From Microthyrium microscopicum (Eukaryota > Ascomycota > Dothideomycetes > Microthyriales > Microthyriaceae), in contig MU004241.1 of assembly GCA_010405405.1 (NCBI GenBank), forward strand, positions 620,001 through 684,000: DNA of 64,000 nucleotides. Reading direction: 5' to 3'. The position numbers were made by a program, and so were the translations under genes. Below the pieces are notes generated by a model that worked only from the letters and a program-made list of their open reading frames with translations, ran no database searches and had not been told where the DNA came from. Below are positions 47,098 to 57,119 of this stretch, one piece after another (within the stretch, counting starts at the first letter, position 1; each line of letters begins with the position of its first letter).

Positions 47098-47814
47098 TCA
47101 TCGCTTTCTCTCTCTAACCTTGAATTTGACACCTTTTTTGTTGACACCTCCAATACTGTTGCTCATCTTCGCTCTTTGTAGTTCCAGTTCCCTCGAAGCA
47201 GTGATGAGCTCTTCTTCCCGTTTCTTCAGGGCCTCCAGTGTCCGTAACTCCTGTTTTCGTGCCTTTGACTCTGGTGTCTTGCTCGGCACATCGTCATCTT
47301 CTTCGCTTAACCATATATCCTCGCTTTCGTCATCCTCGCTCTCCTCTTCTTCCACTTTATATGCATCCCGATCCTCCACAGTTTCCACGAAGACGACCTT
47401 CTTCGCGTTGCCGTCAAAGCCTAGAGCCTCAACCCCATCATCACCAACTCTTAACGCACCCTCTATCCGTGCTCTCTCCAGCCGCGTACGCTGCAACACC
47501 GTCCGTAAATATCCAGCATCTTGTGTCTTGAGCAGTTGTACCACCTCATGGCTCAGAGCCTTATTGCCACGATCACCAATTTTGACGCCTGCCTTGGTGC
47601 GCGTGCTCATCATGCCGAAGGTAAACTCATCGGGGTTACGGTCGCGTGCTTTCTCACGCAGCACCTTTAGATGCTTGCGCTTCTTCTTGTGGTCTGCAGC
47701 ACGTAGCGAGTAGTCGCTGTGTTTTTCGAGGAGGCCCCATTTGGCGCGTGAGGCAGGTTGGGCGCGTTCGCGGTGGTTGCGCCGCTGAATAGCGTTGCGC
47801 ATTGTGGAGGACAT
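47098..47814 (-). CDS. UTP11: Utp11, U3 snoRNP/SSU processome protein
   Basis: Single exon, 238 residues. The N-terminus MRNAIQRRNHRERAQP, then LLEKHSDYSLRAADHKKK and ARDRNPDEFTFGMMS, is the diagnostic Utp11 signature. The C-terminal part is acidic (EEEESEDDESED) and ends in a basic KFKVRERKR tail after a coiled coil. It works in the nucleolus in 18S rRNA processing with U3 snoRNA. ATG 47814 or the second Met four codons later could start it. Confidence 0.93.
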   Translation of the reverse strand: MSSTMRNAIQRRNHRERAQPASRAKWGLLEKHSDYSLRAADHKKKRKHLKVLREKARDRNPDEFTFGMMSTRTKAGVKIGDRGNKALSHEVVQLLKTQDAGYLRTVLQRTRLERARIEGALRVGDDGVEALGFDGNAKKVVFVETVEDRDAYKVEEEESEDDESEDIWLSEEDDDVPSKTPESKARKQELRTLEALKKREEELITASRELELQRAKMSNSIGGVNKKGVKFKVRERKR

Positions 47815-48207
47815 GGCGGGCGGTGGGCTGCGGGAGAACGGTTTTCGACAGTGTATTTGTGTTCAGTAGAGCAGTTTGACGTAGTAAACGCGGATTTTGA
47901 AGTATGGGTTCGCGTGTGAGGTGTAAGAAAAGTTGGTTGGAGTAGAGTAGTTTCGATGGTTGGATGTACAAATTTCCCACTTTTTTTGGCGGGCAAAAAC
48001 GACCCAAATTTTGCACTTCCTCCACCACCAAATCACTTATTTTCATCGTCTGTTCTCACCATCGATAATACGTTGATTTGCGTTGATGATTAATCTCGAC
48101 TCTGAAACTAAGCATCCCTTAATTGCTAAAAAGATACTAGGAACTCCTTAGGATGTCTTGATCCACGCCCGTCACCCGAACATATTCCACATCCTTTCCG
48201 GCTTCGA

Positions 48208-48585
48208 CTATCGTGGAGCTGGCCCATCCTCCTGCTTGATCTCAAACTTCTCAAGGTCCGGTCTATCCAGCATTCGACAGTTAATTCCCATCTTCTTGAC
48301 TGATTTATCTGGGTGTGCCCAATGTGTCACGCAACCACAAATTTTACAACGGTGGAATTCCAAGTACTTTCCTTCGTTTGCTGGCTTGTTGCGCACGTAG
48401 ATGTCGGTTTCGCCTTCAATTTGGACTTGGCTTGGCTCGTAATAGGCCCACAAAGCAGCGTAGCGACCACAAATTGAGCACAAGCATTGGTTCAAGGGCC
48501 TGTCAGTCGTTGATCTGGTGAAGTGGATGCGAACGGCTTTGCATTGGCAGGTCGCGGTGAGTGAGAGCTTTTCGGATTCTGCCAT
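48208..48585 (-). CDS. CENP-V/GFA-domain zinc protein
   Basis: Single exon, 125 residues, the normal size of small GFA proteins. Metal-binding cysteines are Cys13/Cys15 (CQC), Cys34/Cys36/Cys39 (CLCSIC) and Cys80/Cys83/Cys85 (CKICGC). The fold is that of glutathione-dependent formaldehyde-activating enzyme and CENP-V. Fungal members are many and mostly of unknown substrate; formaldehyde chemistry should not be assumed. Probably cytosolic. Confidence 0.85.
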   Translation of the reverse strand: MAESEKLSLTATCQCKAVRIHFTRSTTDRPLNQCLCSICGRYAALWAYYEPSQVQIEGETDIYVRNKPANEGKYLEFHRCKICGCVTHWAHPDKSVKKMGINCRMLDRPDLEKFEIKQEDGPAPR

Positions 48586-49037
48586 TTGTGATTGAGATGG
48601 TGAGAAGAGCTGAGATCATATGGGATTGAATGAGTTTAGAATAGTTTTAGGCTCTCGTACACGCTCTATCTTGGTTTTTTCGTGTTAAGATAGCACGATG
48701 ACTCTGCTTCCCCTCATCGCAGCCTAGAAGCTTACCGTATTGTTGCATCTGTGTTGCTTGGGCCGCGCTGTGATTGGCGACATGGACAACGGCGTTTGAC
48801 AAGGCTTCTCTGCCTTTCTTTGTACTTGTACAGAAAAGATCCATACATGCATTATGACGAATCCTCGATAGACATCTTTCAGCTGTTGCGGCTTCGTGGT
48901 TGCATGGTCACGCCAAACGAGCTGCTGGATCACGGGCATCAATTGACCATCTGAATGTTAAGTACTCTATCTCTACAAGCAGACTGAAGTAAATCTCACT
49001 GCCAAATGTTCATGTATTCACACTCAATTATATTCAA
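48586..49037. other. Intergenic stretch
   Basis: No gene, RNA or repeat recognised; short frames only. Confidence 0.5.
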
Positions 49038-49786
49038 TTATGGAAGGCTATTCTCGACCATATCAATGCCATAAGTTGGCTTGTATCCTTTAATAAATCG
49101 TACACCATATTGCTCTGAAAAAGATTCTACCATCTTGTTAGCAAGACATCAAGTGGTTTCCTCCTTTCTCCAAACTTACCAATGGTGGCTTGAGGTTTAG
49201 TCTCTGCAAAACCACACAATATACGACGTATTCCTGCCGCCAAGTCCAATCGCGGAAATTCTGCAGTGACGGCATGGTACTCGTCCCAAGTCAACGTCTT
49301 CGTAGGATCAGTTGTCGGCCCTTGGAAGTCACTGGCAATGCCAGCACCAACAACCTGTACCAGTGGCTGTTTGAATGCTGCAATGCTGGGAGTGGTATGC
49401 AACGCAATTGCGTCCCAAATAAGATCTTTCTTGCTCTCGTCCAGGTTGCTCGCAAGACCATCCTTTTGCTGCTTGTCGATCCAGGCGCGGGCTGCAATGG
49501 CACCGTCAACTTCAAAGCGTTTGTCGCTGGATATCAGCTCGCCTGTATTGTCCCATCCGAGGTCGTGCATGATTGCTGCGATTGCTTGGGCTTCTGGGTC
49601 AACTGGGCCTAGGAAGGGCTCAAGTTTCTTGGATATAGTGACGCCGAAGAGCCAGCTGCGCATTACGTGGTTGTATGTCATGTCATCGCTGTGGGCACGG
49701 GCATATTGCTGAGCAGCTTTGACGAGATCGGTATCTACCACTGTTACTCCTGCGATTGTTCTTGTTGGTTGTTGTGAGGATGCCAT
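49038..49786 (-). CDS. HD-domain protein, cyanamide hydratase-like
   Basis: Exons 49786-49180 and 49126-49038 give 231 residues. The intron is 53 bp with GTAAGT donor, GCTAAC branch and GGTAG acceptor; reading through it instead would end the protein early with an unrelated tail. Metal ligands are His40 in YNHVMRSWLFG and the His74-Asp75 pair in AIMHDLGWD. These, plus a C-terminal KGYKPTYGIDMVENSLP, fit the fungal HD family of cyanamide hydratase-like proteins. Hydration of cyanamide to urea is known for some members only, so the substrate is unproved here. Confidence 0.87.
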
Positions 49787-50363
49787 TTGGACGAATGGAA
49801 CTTTGATTGCTATCACTATAGGCTGTATCAAAGCTGGGAAGTGTAATGAAAAACGGGTCATCAAGTTTTTATGGCCATGGGACAAACAGCCTTATATGTT
49901 TTTAAAAACATTCCAAATGTTTATACAACCAGATCTCCTCGGTTCTTCAAGCTCGCAGCTCCAACGCATTAGTGTGGATGACTAAACTATCATCAGCAAT
50001 TTCCGATTTTGGTTGATGAGAATAAACATAAACCGTTACAGCGCGGATCCGCAATAATGGTAGTGATTTGTTGTACATTTCCAGCAGCCAAGCGGATGGC
50101 AACTGGAAGCGATGCGACGGAGGGCTGTTGTAAGCGGGTTATGTAGCAAATAGCTGATTTCCATTGCGGCTATTTTCGTCTCCTGGCGTTAAGCAAGCTT
50201 GCAGTAACATTAATGCAAGCCCAGAACTTGTTATACAAAGCGTTTGAGGACATGAAATATGGTGACCATGTGCAATTATGTCTGACCAACATAAGGTACC
50301 ATGGATACAGGTATGGAGCAACATAATGTTAAGCAGACTCTCCTCTCCCAGATATAAGGTCCA
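49787..50363. other. Intergenic stretch
   Basis: No gene recognised between the HD-domain gene start and the ankyrin gene stop. Confidence 0.5.
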
Positions 50364-50861
50364 TCATGTATTCCCATTCACAGCCTGAGAACCCTCTAGT
50401 ATCGCCAGTAAATCGTTACGTTTGAACATCTTTGCGCAGTCGACAGCATTCGGGTGCCCAGCATTGACATCCGCATGTCCTTTCTCAACCAAAACTCTCA
50501 CCACATCCATGTATCCTTTGAATACTGAGCCAGCTAGAGGGCTCTGTCCGCGATCATTGAGGGCATTTGCATCAGCTCCAGCATCTAGAAGCATCGAAAC
50601 CGTTTCGGCATGGCCATGGTACGCGGCGAGCATCAATAACGTGTCTCCAGTGCCGTTTGTGAGGTTAGGAGGAATGCCGGCTTGGACGTAAGGTTGCAGA
50701 CTTGTGGTAGATCCGGCACGAGCATGATCAAAGAGTTTTGTGGCTAATTCGATCGCTTCTGGGGGCAGACTTGAGGCATCCCGTGTTGTGCTTGTGGCGG
50801 TTGCCTCATTTGATGATGAAGGTTGAGATGGAGCAGAAGAGGGATGTGTTTGGTCCGTCAT
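50364..50861 (-). CDS. Ankyrin-repeat protein
   Basis: Single exon, 165 residues. After a Ser/Thr-rich leader of about 35 residues come ankyrin repeats: GDTLLMLAAYHGHAETVSML, then DRGQSPLAGSVFKGYMDVVRVL, and a degenerate last one (NAVDCAKMFKRNDLLAIL). About three repeats are short but enough to fold. It is similar to small fungal ankyrin proteins of unknown role that bind other proteins in cytosol or nucleus. No catalytic domain. Confidence 0.85.
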   Translation of the reverse strand: MTDQTHPSSAPSQPSSSNEATATSTTRDASSLPPEAIELATKLFDHARAGSTTSLQPYVQAGIPPNLTNGTGDTLLMLAAYHGHAETVSMLLDAGADANALNDRGQSPLAGSVFKGYMDVVRVLVEKGHADVNAGHPNAVDCAKMFKRNDLLAILEGSQAVNGNT

Positions 50862-52651
50862 AATACTACATGGAAAGTTGGACTCCTCGAAATCTCCTGG
50901 CTGAATCTGACGGGTGAAAGCGGCAAAACTTTGGAAAATGTAAAAGCTTGGAGCTCAACAGGTTGAATCTGACTCAAGACCTCTACATTCAAAAAAGCTT
51001 TCAAGAGATCTGGGCATCGAGATATAAACAGTGTAGGCGACCAGTTTGCTCAATCATAGAATTTGAGCGCGAATAGTCAACTTGAAGTGGCGGCCGCACC
51101 GAACAGGAAGCTGAATCGCCCGAGAACAGTTGAAGGACGACTCGGAATTGATGATGTATGACGTCATCATTGACTGGAGAGTTTTTTGCTACATCATGTC
51201 TATCGGTCATGAACCCCAAATCAGATGGTTTCATGTGCTTTTATGTATTTTACTTTTCTTTGGATTGGAAGGGCTCTGCTTCTTTTCCAGAGTACGTGCT
51301 TACCATAGTGAAGTGCGGTGCTGAATGGAGAATTGTACGCAGATCCTTCAGCCTTGTTCTCAGCCTTATTGGGAAAAAGTACAGCTTTACTAGTATGGTC
51401 TTTGCTAGCAGGCTCATATCATGTTATAAGAAAAATTTCAAGACCAGTGCGCACAGGAATCATCAAGGCCATTTGTGAGGACGCTCCCATCGAGTACGAT
51501 GTCTGCCATAACACGTCTTATAAAGAGTGATCGTTTTGTTTCTCATCACTGTACTCGATGGCATCATTCCCTTAAAGGCTCTGCTGATTGTGACACAGAA
51601 AAGGAGAAATAGCAGCAAAACGCAGTAGTAACATTATTAATCACGTTTTGAATTGGCAAAGATTTGTTATTTGGACAGCCTAGCGCTGTTATTAAGATAA
51701 ACTACTAATTGGATCTAGTAGATCGCTGATATAGTGAGATCGAAGCATCACTTAGAGGCCTCGAACTTTCGTCCAGTGGTAACGCTGCTATTGAAGGTAT
51801 ATCTTGGTGATCTGGCACTTTACATAGCGTCAATTGGCTACGAATTGCCTCTACATCAGCAGCCTCTTTCAAAGCTTTACCTGATAAAAATTAGACATCA
51901 GTTCCAACACCATCCAGGCAATGGCACTTACTAGCCCGTACTTCCCTTTCGCGGCAGACTCGTCTTTGAAAGCCACTGTATGAATATTCCTCACCGCTTT
52001 CGAGCCGTAAGAAGCCATGAACTGTAGTCCCACAGAGTGGCTAGAAAGTGTTAGTTACAGACTACAGTAAACGCACGAAAATATCATGGTGAATGCTTCG
52101 ATGAAGAACCATCACACTTCATGGTTGCCACCAATTGCGATGGGCGCCACGATGTGTTTTTGGCTTTATCATATATCCTCAAAAAATGTAATTTGACGCG
52201 GGGGTTTCTTACATATCGAGCGTATAGTCTGGCAGGCCGCAGAGTGATTGCGCTGGTAAATATTAGCCATTGGCATACTGATACATTGAAAGATATCAAT
52301 TGCCATGGGAGCCATCGCCTGCTATGAAAGCCATCGATTAGGATAGGGACTTCTTGCCAGGTGGGAGCATACGAAACATCAAAGGATACGCGACTTACTG
52401 TACAAAGGCGATCGGTCGAGACAGATGCCTTCCAATGCGATGGGAGCCATCTAGTCAGTTGGCAATCACGAGTTCACAAAAGAAACAAGACTTGTTTGTA
52501 TGCAAGAAAGTCCATCGTATGGACGAAATTGACGTATCACATATAAAGTCTTCAACGCGCTCAATGCTCAATGCTGCAAAATCATACTCTATGAACTTTA
52601 AAATAACCGATACTAAAGGCAACCCGGAACATCGAACAGAACACGCCTTGA
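50862..52651. other. Long gene-poor stretch with MITE debris
   Basis: 1.8 kb with no convincing gene. Pieces of the foldback family occur at about 51,487-51,570 (CTCCCATCGAGTACGATG and ACTCGATGG), at 52,300-52,340 (GGGAGCCATCGCC) and near 52,440 (GCGATGGGAGCCATC). It looks like a graveyard of short elements rather than a lost gene. Confidence 0.5.
51480..51575. repeat. Degenerate foldback-MITE fragment
   Basis: CTCCCATCGAGTACGATG and, inverted, TACTCGATGGCATC lie about 45 bp apart. They match the hairpin core of the MITE and introner-like families. The outer arms are absent. Confidence 0.5.
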
Positions 52652-54114
52652 TTAGGTTTCCTTGGCCCATTGCTTCCCGCTCCAGAGATCGCCAGTAGTC
52701 CAAAGCCAGTAATCACGGCCTTTGATCATCCAGACCAACCAGCTGGGAATCTGCCATCCCATTGCCGCACCAACGCCTTTGTTTCTTCCAATTGGTACTA
52801 GCTGGGTCTCGCGAGTATCTGCCTTGAAAAGCTTCTCATCTCCAACTGCTTTCATTCCAGCGGCAAGAAGTAGATCACGCTTGATGTTCGAACCAAGAAT
52901 AGGAACTGCATTCAGAATTTGATGAATCGCTGGACGCGCGAATGACGATGCATCACCAATCGCGTAGACTCGCTCCCCAACCTTTTCAACTCTCAGAGCT
53001 GCATTGACTTTCACTCGACCATCCGCTTCAAGCAGCGATTTGTCCACAAAATTAGTATTTGGCGTTGTACCCGTCGCAGGAATGTACAGGTCTGCCTCCA
53101 GTGTCTTGCCATCCGCGAGTATCGCCTTGGCTCGAGTTGCAACATTCTCTTTGGTCCCGGCACCAGATGGCTCCACGGCATTGATTCGGGTGTTCTTGAT
53201 GACATTAACTCCAACACAGGCAAGAAACACCTCTGCTTTTCTTGCAATTGATGGTCGAAGGCCTGGTAAAATTTCAGAACCGGCAGTGACGAGTGTTATG
53301 GCAACCTTCGGGCTCTCAAGTGTAGAGTTGAACCAGCCAGCGCTACCATTGAGATACTCGCCTAATTCTCCCGCGGTTTCGACGCCACTTGCGCCACCTC
53401 CAGATATCACGATGCTCTTGGCTGATGAGAGTTCTGAGCGAAACGCGGCCCAGCTGCTTCGAAGGTATTGTTCGTCCTTATTCAAGCCAAGTAGTGGAGA
53501 TGGTGTTGAAGCGCCAGTGGCAATGACCAAGGCGTAGAAGCCAATCCTGGAATTTGTCAGTCTAAGATTATGATCGAAGCTAACACAACCAAAGAAAACA
53601 ATTAGTCTTTTCGTGGCAAAATCATGAATATCCTATTACATTCAGTTTGATCTATATTAAGAACGCACTCTATGGTAGCCATCGAGTACGATGGGAGATA
53701 TGATTGTTTTCGTTTCAACAGATGTCGTCAAGAAATGTGATTTGGCATGGGGAATTCCTACCTCTCGGTCTCAATCCCAACGCTCACAGAAACAGTCCGG
53801 TTGACATGATCGAGTTCTGTTGCAGTGCCTTGAACAAATCGAAAGTTTTGACTTGGATATTGCTCAAACTGTACAGGAATGTTGACGAAAAGTTTCTCTT
53901 GAGGAAGCAAGTCGTCCGAGATCAGCGCGCGAGGGCAGGCTGGTCGACACAGGGCTTGAGAAGCTGTACTGACGATTATGACTTGGTATGTCTCATTGTC
54001 TGTCAGAACTGGTATGGTGTGCTTGAGGGTATAGTGAGCGATGGATATTCCACAATAAGAACCACCAAGGATGACAATGTTCTTTTGGGGCGTCGAGGTC
54101 TTTGTTTGGTCCAT
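52652..54114 (-). CDS. AIF/FSP1-like NAD(P)H:quinone-type flavoprotein
   Basis: Exons 54114-53762 and 53546-52652 give 415 residues. The FAD-binding motif is ILGGSYCGI (15-23), the NAD(P)H-binding GGGASG is at about 167-172, and an FAD-closing VYAIGDASSF follows in the second half; together these define the pyridine-nucleotide-disulphide class, closest in layout to AMID/FSP1 and related fungal oxidoreductases. These oxidise NAD(P)H and pass electrons to quinones; the acceptor here is unknown. The single intron (53547-53761, 215 bp) is an introner-like element and joins exactly in phase (ETER|IGFYALVIATGAS). A hydrophobic C-terminal stretch could touch a membrane. Confidence 0.9.
53547..53761 (-). 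mobile_element. Introner-like element forming the intron of the flavoprotein gene
   Basis: Read on the minus strand it starts GTAGGAATTCCCC and ends CTGACAAATTCCAG, matching the regulator intron at 38375-38595 at both ends and differing mainly in about 45 central bases. Donor, CTGAC branch and acceptor are part of the repeated sequence. At 215 bp it is four times longer than typical introns in this window. Its TCCCATCG...CGATGG core resembles the MITEs. Confidence 0.85.
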
Positions 54115-54622
54115 TCTTGAACTGTTTGTGTACTGAGTGCGTTGTCAACGGCTCAGGCTGAGCAACAGGACATTCGAAGGCGACTTCGACGGTATGAAGA
54201 AGCTGAGCAGGACTGAGGCGGGTTGATGAATGTGATGAAGCTGATCAACCACAATTTATGACATGCAAAAATGGAGCAGGGTCAGGACTTTGTGGGATTC
54301 TCAATTGTCAAACGGATGATGTTTTCACGAGCTTCCAGAGCTCAGGTGGACTTAGTCTTAAATATATAGCCATGTCTCCAAAAGTTGTTTATGGTGAAAA
54401 GGGGGAGAATTTCGTAAGCCGGGGTAATTGAACCCCCGGTTGTGGCTGAAGGAAGCGTGCCACAGCTCAAGGTCTGTTTATTCATCGCTGCAGAGTATTA
54501 ATACAGACAAGTGTATTGGTACTATATATGTATCAAAGAATGAACTAAAACGCTTCAAAGTTGTGATGGATTCATGCTCGTCTATCCATGCACAAAGTAT
54601 CATACTTCATAAAATACCCTCC
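54115..54622. other. Intergenic stretch
   Basis: No gene or repeat recognised between the flavoprotein start and the stop of the next gene. Confidence 0.5.
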
Positions 54623-56709
54623 TCAACTGCCAACGCTTTTCGCTCCAGCACTCTTACCACTCTTCCCACTAGCTGGAGAGCTTGCCCTCAAGTTCCCACT
54701 CGTTGCTGTATCGGCATTGATCTCTTCCCTAATCTCCCGCAACAGTTCTCTACCACCCTGTAGCCTCACGACCCGGCTCACGAGCAACGTATTCTCCTTC
54801 TGCAACTCGCCGACCCGTTCGCGCCAAATATCATTTTCCTGTCTCAGCACCTCCGCCATCCTTCGATGCTGATCCCTCTCCCTCGTAAGTCGAGTCACCG
54901 CGTCGCCCTCAGCCGCTTTACGACTTCTCTCCTCCGCTTTCCGTTGCTCAGCAGCACGCTTGTCATCAAGTTTGCGCACTTCCTTAGCGTGCTTCCGCTC
55001 TTGCCGTTGACGATCTTTCTCCAGCCGTTGACGAATCTTATCAACGTCCTTTTGATCTTTGGAGAGCTGTTCATTGGCTTTTTCAGCTTGAGCTTGTTGA
55101 GATTTGTTGAACTTTTCGTCTAGTTCTCTGCGGCGGTTTTCAAGCTTAGTGAGTTCGCGTTCAAGTCTGGTGGTGGCTTCCTTCTTTTCGGTGCTCGCAA
55201 TGCTGGCCGTTGAAGGAGTAGAGAGATCGCGCGCATGACGAATATAGGTTGGAACGCCAGACGGTCCGGCTTCTTGGCCATCAGGAGCTGTCGTGAATTG
55301 CTCTGCTGAGGCAAATGACTCGACGCTTGATGTCTCCGTCGAATCATCATCATCGTCATCTTCCTCGTTTACGGGCAAGTTCGAGGCGCCAGGCAGCATA
55401 TTCTGTATACCTTCAGGTATGTAATCTTTTGCCACGTTCGTCAAAGATGCAATGATGCCAGTGTCGGTGACTCCAGAAGGCTCGAACGTCGACGAGTTAG
55501 ATATCCTCCTGCTGATTTTCGGTGCTTCCAGTGTATCTACCTTTTTCAATAATTCAGGCTCAGGCGCTTCGTCATCTTCCACTAGAAATTCTGTCTTGCT
55601 AGTGGCCCAGTCAAGAAATTTGACCGCATCACCAGCAATGCTGCCAGGAGTTCCTCTTTCAACCATGAATCTTGGTATACCGCCACCTGGATCACTTCGT
55701 GTAATCATAATCCATTCTACGGGATTTGACATCTCGTCATCTGAGTGTTTATCAATGCGTTCGCCTTTGGCGCTAACTCCTCGTGATTCGGCAAATCCTA
55801 TGGTGCTACCACGGGCTCGTCCTCTACTTGCGCCAGCATCTAATAGATCTGGGGTCGATTTGGATCTTGCATCAGAGCGAGGCACTTCTCGTATTATTTC
55901 GACCGATTCGTATGAGGCTCGGACTATGCCAGATTTGACCGGCGCATCCGGGTGCTCTACAGGAATTGATACGACCATATAATGCTTGGGCATAAAGTCA
56001 TCGATCTTCTCCCCTCCATCGTGCGGCGAGCTTTTGTCACTCAAGCCAGAGTCTGTAGTTAGAAGTAAGGTGACGAAATCTCTAGGAGCTGTAGGTCCAG
56101 GAAACTGGGCAGAAAAGTGATAGACTTGGAAGGTCAGAAGCCGATTAGTCATATGTAAATTGTGAGCATACCTTCCATCTTGCCCAAGCCTTTGATAAGC
56201 TTTTTCTCTAGAACCCTATCTGCGCCTATACCACGAATAGCTCCCGCACCAGGGCCACCAGAAACAGCGAGACTTTCAGCAAATTCGCCTTGCATTGCCA
56301 TTTTCCAACGGTCGAATGGTAAGCCTTCGTGTACGCTGCGTCGCGCAAACCATGCACCATGACGATCATGGGCGGCCATTTTGTATAAGGTTAGACCCAG
56401 AGGGTTATCTTTGGCGTTGAGCTTGAGAGGTTTGCCCCAACTGGATCGAAGGTCTTCATGTTCGGGATGAACCGGATGAGGTTGTATGGCGGAGGGTGTA
56501 ATCTCAGCAGCTTTCGTTGCTATGCTGGATCCGGAGGAGGACGAGCTCAGAGCTTCTGCTGTTGGGTTTGGTGGTGGCGGCGGAACGGAGTTGACGATGA
56601 GCTCTGCTTGAGCGAAGGTTTCTGAAATGAAGTTGGAGAGGTCGTCTAAGGGAACATCGCCAAATGGACGAGGGCCCAAAGACTCTAGGGCGGCGTGAAG
56701 ATTGGCCAT
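54623..56709 (-). CDS. DUF3074/START-like protein with long C-terminal coiled coil
   Basis: Exons 56709-56172 and 56124-54623 (47-bp intron) encode 679 residues. Residues 1 to about 370 match the fungal DUF3074 layout: LGPRPFGDVPLDDLSNF at the start, GAWFARRSVHEGLPFDRWK, SAQFPGPTAPRDFVTLLLTT, HYMVVSIPVEHPDAP and PVEWIMITRSDPGGGIPRFM. These resemble a START-type lipid-binding cavity. An acidic DDDDDDD stretch follows, then about 150 residues of Glu/Arg/Lys-rich heptads ending in an SGKSGKSAG tail. Lipid binding is a family inference; no partner is known. The gene looks intact. Confidence 0.85.
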
Positions 56710-57119
56710 GGTTATGTGAAGGAAGATGTAGAATTGAGTGGTTCAGCAGCGGGTTTGCTGCGCTATGATAGCCTGAGTAGTGACATTCACGAAGGTTGAC
56801 TTGGTCAGCAACAAGTAAGATGGCGGTGGACAGGTGCAAGCTATGCTCTAGTATGAACAAGATATAGAGAGTGCAGTGAGGAAGAAAAGGATGAAAGGTC
56901 AATTGTTCCGATATGAACAAACAGTGGAGTTGGATATGTTTGAGCAGGTGAAGGTGAAAGGATCCAGGCGATGTGGCTGAAATGTGGGGAATCTCAATGA
57001 CCAAGGTTCCAGGGAACCCGCGTCATCATTGGAGTCTGTGCCTTTCGTGCCCGTCAAACAAGGTTCAGTCATAAGGCTGAGCATAAAACTGGCAGCTGCA
57101 ACCTTTTAAACTTGACTAC
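56710..57119. other. Intergenic stretch
   Basis: Promoter side of the DUF3074-like gene up to the transposon edge; no gene recognised. Confidence 0.45.
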
